Shown piece after piece: positions 5,715-9,931 of a DNA stretch of 9,931 bases. A program made the position numbers and the translations under genes. Each line of letters starts with the position of its first letter. Position 1 is the stretch's first letter. The notes beneath the pieces are model-generated. The model did not search any database and was not told the DNA's origin. It saw nothing but the letters and a program-made list of their open reading frames with translations. Source of the DNA: an uncultured Zetaproteobacteria bacterium (lineage in GTDB: Bacteria; Pseudomonadota; Zetaproteobacteria; Mariprofundales; Mariprofundaceae); contig CAJXNE010000063.1 of NCBI GenBank assembly GCA_913056285.1, forward strand, positions 1-9,931, given 5' to 3'.

Positions 5715-7079
5715 ATGACTGATACGATTGTACCCCCTCAAACAGTAACTATCATCGGCGCCGGTCTGGCCGGTTCCGAAGCGGCCTGGCAGTTGGCCCG
5801 GCGCGGCGTGCCGGTGCGTTTGCACGAAATGCGCCCGCTTAAAATGACGCCGGCCCACAATAGCGGCAAATGCGCCGAACTGGTTTGCTCCAATACCTTT
5901 CGTGCTGATCATCTGGAAAATGCGGTCGGGCTCCTGCACGAAGAAATGCGGCGCATGGATTCGTTGATTATGGCCGCAGGCGATCAGGCACGGATTCCGG
6001 CCGGTACGGCGCTGGCTGTGGATCGCGAACAGTTTGCCGAATTGGTGACTGCAAAATTGCGAGCCGAACCATTAATCGAATATATTGAAGGCGAAGTGAC
6101 AGAGATTCCGTCCGAAGGCCTGGTCTTAATAGCCTCCGGGCCACTCACTTCCGATGCACTATATGAACAGATCCAGTCGCTAACCGGCGAAGACAGGTTG
6201 ATGTTCTTCGATGCCATCGCGCCGGTGATTGATGCGGAATCCATCAATATGGACATCTGCTACTGGAAAAATCGCTATGATAAAAACGTCGAGGAAGGGG
6301 AAGCTGGCGACTATCTCAACTGCCCGATGGATGCAGCGCAGTATAAGTCGTTTATTCATGAGCTGGTCAGTGCAGATAAAGTGGCATTCAAGGATTTCGA
6401 GGATATTCCGTTTTTCGATGGCTGCATGCCGATTGAGGAAATGGCCGAGCGCGGCGAGGATACGCCCCGTTTCGGGCCGATGAAGCCGGTAGGGCTGGAT
6501 CATCCTGAAACCGGAGAGAAGGCTTATGCCGTGGTGCAGCTACGCCGCGATAATCGCATGGGCTCTTTGCTCAATATGGTCGGTTTTCAGACCAAGATGA
6601 CCTACGGGGAGCAAAAACGGGTATTCAGCATGATTCCAGGGCTGGAAAACGCCGAGTTTTTCCGACTCGGCTCTTTGCACCGCAATACGTTTATCAAATC
6701 ACCGGCCCTGCTTGATGGCACGCTGCGATTGAAAAGCGATCCGCGCATTCTCTTTGCCGGCCAGATTACCGGCGTGGAAGGTTATGTGGAATCCGCATCC
6801 ATGGGGCTGATGGCAGGCCGTTTTCTGGCTGCGATGGCGACAGGGCAGGAGCCGGATGCGCCACCTGAAATCACCGCGCACGGCGCGCTTCTTGGTCATA
6901 TTTCACAAACAGATGTTGCAGGTTTTCAACCCATGAATATTAATTTCGGCCTGTTGCCGTCGGGCAAAAAACGTGAAGGTAAACGCAGGTTCTCGCGCGC
7001 CGAGCGCCGTCGCGCCGTGTCCGACCGGGCTCTGGAGGCACTGGATGCATGGTTACAGGTTCAGAGCAACGAGGGGTGA
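5715..7079 (+). CDS. trmFO: TrmFO, folate/FAD-dependent tRNA m5U54 methyltransferase
   Basis: Makes 5-methyluridine at position 54 of tRNA (T loop) using methylenetetrahydrofolate as methyl donor and reduced flavin, unlike the SAM-dependent TrmA. The 454-residue protein has the N-terminal FAD-binding VTIIGAGLAGSEAAWQLA (11-28), followed by LHEMRP (37-41), then KCAELVCSNTFR (52-63) with the conserved Cys53, and DGCMPIEEMA (235-244) with Cys237 corresponding to the second family cysteine. Further family blocks are RFGPMKPVGL, YAVVQLRRDN, MVGFQTKMTYGEQKRVF, FAGQITGVEGYVESA and the C-terminal NINFGLLP. Length is typical and no damage is visible. The gene stands alone between the IS remnant and the convergent hda, overlapping the latter by 19 nt at the 3' ends. 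Confidence 0.96.
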   Translation: MTDTIVPPQTVTIIGAGLAGSEAAWQLARRGVPVRLHEMRPLKMTPAHNSGKCAELVCSNTFRADHLENAVGLLHEEMRRMDSLIMAAGDQARIPAGTALAVDREQFAELVTAKLRAEPLIEYIEGEVTEIPSEGLVLIASGPLTSDALYEQIQSLTGEDRLMFFDAIAPVIDAESINMDICYWKNRYDKNVEEGEAGDYLNCPMDAAQYKSFIHELVSADKVAFKDFEDIPFFDGCMPIEEMAERGEDTPRFGPMKPVGLDHPETGEKAYAVVQLRRDNRMGSLLNMVGFQTKMTYGEQKRVFSMIPGLENAEFFRLGSLHRNTFIKSPALLDGTLRLKSDPRILFAGQITGVEGYVESASMGLMAGRFLAAMATGQEPDAPPEITAHGALLGHISQTDVAGFQPMNINFGLLPSGKKREGKRRFSRAERRRAVSDRALEALDAWLQVQSNEG

Positions 7080-7792
7080 AGCTGCCCGGCGATGCGTATG
7101 AGTTGCTGTTTGACCCAGGCCGGGCCCGGTTTGTGTTTTTGTTCAAAGGATAGAATTTCCAGCGCATGCAGTGCGGACACCAGCACATCGAGTTGTCTGG
7201 GTAAATAGGTCAGCATGGCCTGCAAAACCTGCTCGCGAATATCCCACTGCAATCGTCCGGCGCTGGAGCGCAAAACGTTAAGAAGCACTTCATCATCTGC
7301 TGGTGGAGTCATTTCGATTTTTTCCATCGCCAATAAGCGTGATGACAGCTCCGGAGGCAATGTGCCCGGATCGCCGCGCCATGCAATCACCAGCGAACAT
7401 TGTAAATCGCGCCCCCGCTCCAACAGATGAAACAGGGCATGCGCGGTGGATTGCGACATAACGCCAGCCTGCACGTCAATCAGCCAATGCACATGCCCCT
7501 GTAACGATGCCATCCATTGCTGTGCAAGCGCGCCACTGGACATGCCGCTCTGCTCACCGGTTTCAGCGCTCACTTCCAACATAGCGACAGCAGCCTGATC
7601 TGCGGCGAATGTGCGCAATAGATGACTTTTCCCCGCCACATCATCCGAAGCAAGCCAGATTGCGCCGCCATGCATGCTCCAAAGCGCCAGTCGGTTACAC
7701 GCCTCTTCCACACCGGTATGTCTGATCCATGCGCCATAATCATAATCAGGCGGCAAATCCATTTGCAGCCGCAGCTGGTTTTTTCCACCCAT
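7061..7792 (-). CDS. hda: Hda/DnaA-like AAA+ protein (regulatory inactivation of DnaA)
   Basis: A 243-residue DnaA-homologous protein with no DNA-binding domain. In E. coli, Hda bound to the DNA-loaded sliding clamp stimulates ATP hydrolysis by DnaA, limiting re-initiation. Near the N-terminus QLRLQMDLP (6-14) resembles the clamp-binding QLSLPL of Hda, which supports the start at 7792. Also visible are a Walker A-like SDDVAGKSHLL (49-59), a Walker B-like VHWLIDVQ (101-108), LSSRLL (149-154) before the lid region, and a C-terminal helical domain. The first Walker A glycine is Ser and the Walker B second acidic residue is Gln, so ATP binding or hydrolysis may be altered. A Shine-Dalgarno-like GAG lies about 7 nt upstream, 19 nt beyond pgsA, with which it is probably cotranscribed. 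Upstream starts within pgsA are less likely. Confidence 0.85.
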   Translation of the reverse strand: MGGKNQLRLQMDLPPDYDYGAWIRHTGVEEACNRLALWSMHGGAIWLASDDVAGKSHLLRTFAADQAAVAMLEVSAETGEQSGMSSGALAQQWMASLQGHVHWLIDVQAGVMSQSTAHALFHLLERGRDLQCSLVIAWRGDPGTLPPELSSRLLAMEKIEMTPPADDEVLLNVLRSSAGRLQWDIREQVLQAMLTYLPRQLDVLVSALHALEILSFEQKHKPGPAWVKQQLIRIAGQLHPSLL

Positions 7793-7811
7793 CAGTTTTT
7801 CTCGTTCATGA

Positions 7812-8369
7812 TCAATCTTCTGCTGTGACAGCCTTACGCATCCAGACAATCATATATTGAAGGCCGGAAATGCAGGTAAACGCGAATGTCAGCCAGACAA
7901 CCCATTGTATGATGGTTTCTTCCGGCCATTGCCATGCCATATGTGAAAGCACAGCCAGTACCAGCATAATCTGTAAAAACGTGGTGATTTTGGAAGATAT
8001 AGTCGGTTGCATTTCCAGTTTATGGGTCACCATCTCATAGGCTATTGCTCCTACCACGATAATCATATCGCGGAAGACCACGGCCAGAAACAGGAATGCG
8101 GGCAATTGCTCAATCAAGTACAGGGATACAATGGTACTGATCAGCATCAGTTTGTCGGCAAGCGGGTCCATGATTGCACCGACCGTGCTGCGCTGATCGA
8201 AATAGCGGGCAATGGCGCCGTCCAGCATATCGGTAATGCCGGCAACGCCCATCAGAATCAGCGCCATCGCCGGTTCATGTTTGATAATCGCATAGACAAT
8301 AAATGGCGTAATGATAATCCGCGCCAGTGTCAGGATATTGGGGATATTTAGGATTCGATCCTGCATCAT
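7812..8369 (-). CDS. pgsA: CDP-alcohol phosphatidyltransferase, PgsA type
   Basis: Predicted to transfer a phosphatidyl group from CDP-diacylglycerol to glycerol-3-phosphate, giving phosphatidylglycerophosphate for phosphatidylglycerol and cardiolipin; inner membrane. The 185-residue protein has the complete CDP-OH-P signature D-x2-D-G-x2-A-R-x8-G-x3-D-x3-D: Asp47, Asp50-Gly51, Ala54-Arg55, Gly64, Asp68 and Asp72. The start, NIPNILTLARIIITPF (8-23), is typical of PgsA. Hydrophobic segments consistent with about five or six membrane helices follow (roughly 12-30, 36-48, 74-90, 91-110, 127-147, 153-172). Two adjacent ATGs can start it; the first is used. It lies 22 nt after the DUF2066-like gene and 19 nt before hda. 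A phosphatidylserine or cardiolipin synthase homologue is less likely given size and N-terminus. Confidence 0.93.
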   Translation of the reverse strand: MMQDRILNIPNILTLARIIITPFIVYAIIKHEPAMALILMGVAGITDMLDGAIARYFDQRSTVGAIMDPLADKLMLISTIVSLYLIEQLPAFLFLAVVFRDMIIVVGAIAYEMVTHKLEMQPTISSKITTFLQIMLVLAVLSHMAWQWPEETIIQWVVWLTFAFTCISGLQYMIVWMRKAVTAED

Positions 8370-8391
8370 TGCTGTAAATGTTCAGCCGGCA

Positions 8392-9078
8392 CTAGCGCGC
8401 CACCCAGCCTTCAACGGACTGTGTAAGCATCAGTCCTCTCTGCCTGAACCATTCTGACAACCAGCGGTCATCCGGCCCCTTCAGTTGCAGGCGATATTGT
8501 TGCTCACCCCTGTTTACCTGTCTCAGCGTCATGCGGATAATATGCGGATCACGCGCCAGATCATCCTCAAACAGCACCTGTTCCGGTAACGAAGCCTGAC
8601 GCAGAACAGTGAGCAGGCCGGTTTTTTGTGACGATGGCGGCACCAATGGCTCCAGCCCCGGCTGAACATCTATCGATGGCTGCATCATTGTTGGTGTAAT
8701 GGCTACGTTGTCCGCTGACTGTTCCGCGGTTTGCTCCGCATAATAGGGGATGGCGTTTTTCTTCAGATAGCGCAACACCCGCTTCTCATTAAAGATAATA
8801 CTGACGCCCTGTTCATTGGCTACGGCTTTTTGCAAAAACCGCACCGCTTTTATTTTTTTCGGAATCTGAGTCAAGGCATGCTGCGGTATGATTCTGTTCC
8901 ACAGTTGCGGCAGGGCCATGTCTGCTGCCTTTTGAATATTGGCATGCAGCCAACGCAATTCTACACCCTGTTGTGCCGCGACTACATCCACCTGCATGCG
9001 TGCATCCTGAGCTGCGAAGGCGGATTGCTGAACGCATACCAACATCAGAAAAAATAAACCCCGTAGCCAGTGTTGCAT
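8392..9078 (-). CDS. Exported DUF2066-like protein, divergent
   Basis: A 228-residue protein of unknown function. Residues 1-22 form a clear Sec signal peptide: basic MQHWLR, hydrophobic GLFFLMLVCV, then SAFA before a likely signal peptidase I site. The mature part, ending SVEGWVAR, should be periplasmic. The pattern ALPQLWNRI (55-63), then GVSIIFNEKRVLRYLKKNAIPYY (about 90-112), resembles DUF2066 proteins, which in Gammaproteobacteria lie next to hda; the assignment rests on this weak similarity and the position. A Gln/Ser/Pro-rich linker (about 113-150) separates a second half. The start codon overlaps the sspB stop (TAATG), with GGTGGTG upstream as ribosome-binding site, so translation is coupled to sspB. 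The same order (sspB, this gene, pgsA, hda) suggests one operon. Confidence 0.68.
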   Translation of the reverse strand: MQHWLRGLFFLMLVCVQQSAFAAQDARMQVDVVAAQQGVELRWLHANIQKAADMALPQLWNRIIPQHALTQIPKKIKAVRFLQKAVANEQGVSIIFNEKRVLRYLKKNAIPYYAEQTAEQSADNVAITPTMMQPSIDVQPGLEPLVPPSSQKTGLLTVLRQASLPEQVLFEDDLARDPHIIRMTLRQVNRGEQQYRLQLKGPDDRWLSEWFRQRGLMLTQSVEGWVAR

Positions 9079-9665
9079 TATTTCACCACCCGTAAATGGC
9101 TGGTTTTACGCGCCTTGCTGTGATCTTTCTTGTTTGTCCCTCCGCCACCTTCTATGACGGAGATAGTGGATGTTTCAGGGGCTTTGTTTTCATCCGTTTT
9201 ATTTTTATCTGCGGTGTCTTCATCTGCTTGATGGCGATTCGTTTCAGGTTTTGCTTTGTTATCCATCAATATCTGTACGTCTCCATCAGTCCCTTCATCA
9301 GATATATTACTGCGCACCGCCTGCACAATGGTTTTAATCATTTCCGGCACGCTATCATCCCAGATGATGCCCTGTTCAAGATCGCCTTCTGGCAGATAAG
9401 CTGCCCAGATGGTATGCATGGGGATCCGGCAGGAAAAAATCTGTCCGGAAAAAGAAAAGTCGGAGTCCAGTCGGTCATCTTTAATGTTGATTTGCTGAGG
9501 CATACGCACATTGAGCACCAGCCTCAGCGCCGGATCGCCATGCAGGCTTTCAGGCACGATCACTTCGTCCTGCGTTGCATCGACGACAATATAAATGCGG
9601 CTATGGCGATTAAAATATTCGCGCAACTGCTTGGCTTTCACTGCATCCGAAAAGCTCAGACTCAT
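9078..9665 (-). CDS. sspB: SspB, ClpXP adaptor protein (specificity-enhancing factor)
   Basis: SspB tethers ssrA-tagged, stalled-ribosome products to ClpX for degradation by ClpP. The 195-residue protein has the expected three parts. The substrate-binding domain (about 8-115) includes RIYIVVDATQDEVIVPESL (23-41) and LRLVLNVRMP (47-56), like the HLVVDVTLPGVQVP and IVLNIAP of E. coli SspB. A charged Asp/Glu/Lys-rich flexible linker follows (about 121-190). The last residues LRVVK are identical to the ClpX-binding tail of E. coli SspB, and SVIEGG (169-174) resembles its SVIDGD. The start at 9665 has a strong GGAGG about 8 nt upstream; the 15-codon extension to 9710 would not be conserved. It lies between rnpB and the DUF2066-like gene on the same strand. 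Confidence 0.92.
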   Translation of the reverse strand: MSLSFSDAVKAKQLREYFNRHSRIYIVVDATQDEVIVPESLHGDPALRLVLNVRMPQQINIKDDRLDSDFSFSGQIFSCRIPMHTIWAAYLPEGDLEQGIIWDDSVPEMIKTIVQAVRSNISDEGTDGDVQILMDNKAKPETNRHQADEDTADKNKTDENKAPETSTISVIEGGGGTNKKDHSKARKTSHLRVVK

Positions 9666-9689
9666 ATGTTTGCCTCCATCATACGCCGA

Positions 9690-9708
9690 GGCTAGCTGCA
9701 AGCTGGCC
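9690..9708 (-). other. Hairpin between rnpB and sspB
   Basis: GGC-AGC and GCT-GCC arms pair around a 5-nt loop, with one C-A mismatch on the RNA strand transcribed with rnpB. It lies between the mature end of RNase P RNA and the sspB ribosome-binding site. There is no T-run, so this is at most a processing site or weak terminator; read-through from rnpB into sspB is possible. Confidence 0.3.
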
Positions 9709-9716
9709 AAGATGGA

Positions 9717-9931
9717 AATACGGAGTGGCTCTGTAAGCCGGGTTCTGTCATCCCGAAGGAGTGATGGTCATTCATCTGGGCCTGCCATTGCTGACAGGCT
9801 CGAGCAGCCTACCCGGAAGCAACGCGGGCCGCGCCTTGTGCTTCCCTATTTGGCCTTGCTGCGAACGGGGTTTACCGTGCCCCCGTCTGTTACCAGCCGG
9901 AGCGGGGCGCTCTTACCGCACCGTCTCACCC
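9717..9931 (-). ncRNA. rnpB: RNase P RNA, type A, 3' part
   Basis: The catalytic RNA of RNase P, which trims the 5' ends of tRNA precursors. Read on the minus strand from the right edge, the conserved order is seen: GTGAGACGGTGCGGTAAGAG, GGCTGGTAACAG, GCACGGTAAACCCC, GCAAGGCCAAATAGG, GGGTAGGCTGCTCGAGCC, AGATGAATGACCATC and finally GACAGAACCCGGCTTA. These match the 3' half of the bacterial A-type RNA (E. coli-like, including the ACAGAA element pairing into the P4 helix). The 5' part lies beyond the window, so the 5' strands of P1-P4 cannot be seen. The 3' end near 9717 is approximate. Confidence 0.95.

Noticed and set aside
9096..9695. 199-codon plus-strand open frame opposite sspB
   Set aside because: Antisense of sspB, whose ClpX-binding tail, domain pattern and ribosome-binding site are clear.
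1..9931. CRISPR array or tRNA genes
   Set aside because: No regularly spaced repeats and no tRNA-like cloverleaf with T-loop sequence were seen on either strand.

Overview
The window is a compact proteobacterial chromosome segment. It is mostly core genes, with one small accessory patch (about 3.77-5.7 kb). Its type A RNase P RNA, an SspB ending in the ClpX-binding tail LRVVK, an Hda-type DnaA-like ATPase and a prokaryote-type ProRS with an editing insertion all suggest a Gammaproteobacteria-like lineage. TrmFO, however, is uncommon in classical Gammaproteobacteria, so a deeper branch such as Zetaproteobacteria is possible. That placement is an inference and no species is claimed.

Layout. 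1-89: a small hairpin and a 20-bp dRS3-like palindrome. 90-1336 (+): rdgB and ung, a pair that keeps abnormal purines and uracil out of DNA. 1369-3770 (-): proS followed by a lytic transglycosylase gene that is probably translationally coupled to it, since a possible CTG start overlaps the proS stop. 3771-3914: a divergent control region with a near-consensus promoter and a perfect 9-bp inverted repeat. 3915-4862 (+): an intact nucleotidyltransferase-fold protein of the GSU2403 / NTP_transf_8 type. 4970-5068 (+): the first 33 codons of a PLP-dependent cysteine desulfhydrase / ACC deaminase-like gene, cut one codon before the expected PLP lysine. 5069-about 5565 (+): the 3' end of an IS110-family (probably IS1111-group) element, made of the last 70 codons of its transposase and its right-end noncoding sequence. 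5715-7079 (+): trmFO. 7061-9665 (-): a probable operon read sspB, DUF2066-like exported protein, pgsA, hda. 9717-9931 (-): the 3' part of rnpB, which runs off the window.

How the parts relate. The core genes serve nucleotide-pool and uracil repair (RdgB, Ung), translation and tRNA maturation (ProS, TrmFO, RNase P), envelope metabolism (lytic transglycosylase, PgsA), replication control (Hda) and ClpXP adaptor proteolysis (SspB). The accessory patch between proS and trmFO is where DNA has been gained and lost: an orphan nucleotidyltransferase with what looks like a leaderless, operator-overlapped promoter, followed by a broken gene fused to an IS remnant. I see no CRISPR array, no tRNA gene and no complete multi-gene defence or mobile system. 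The most unusual items are the nucleotidyltransferase with its promoter and the desulfhydrase/IS110 junction.
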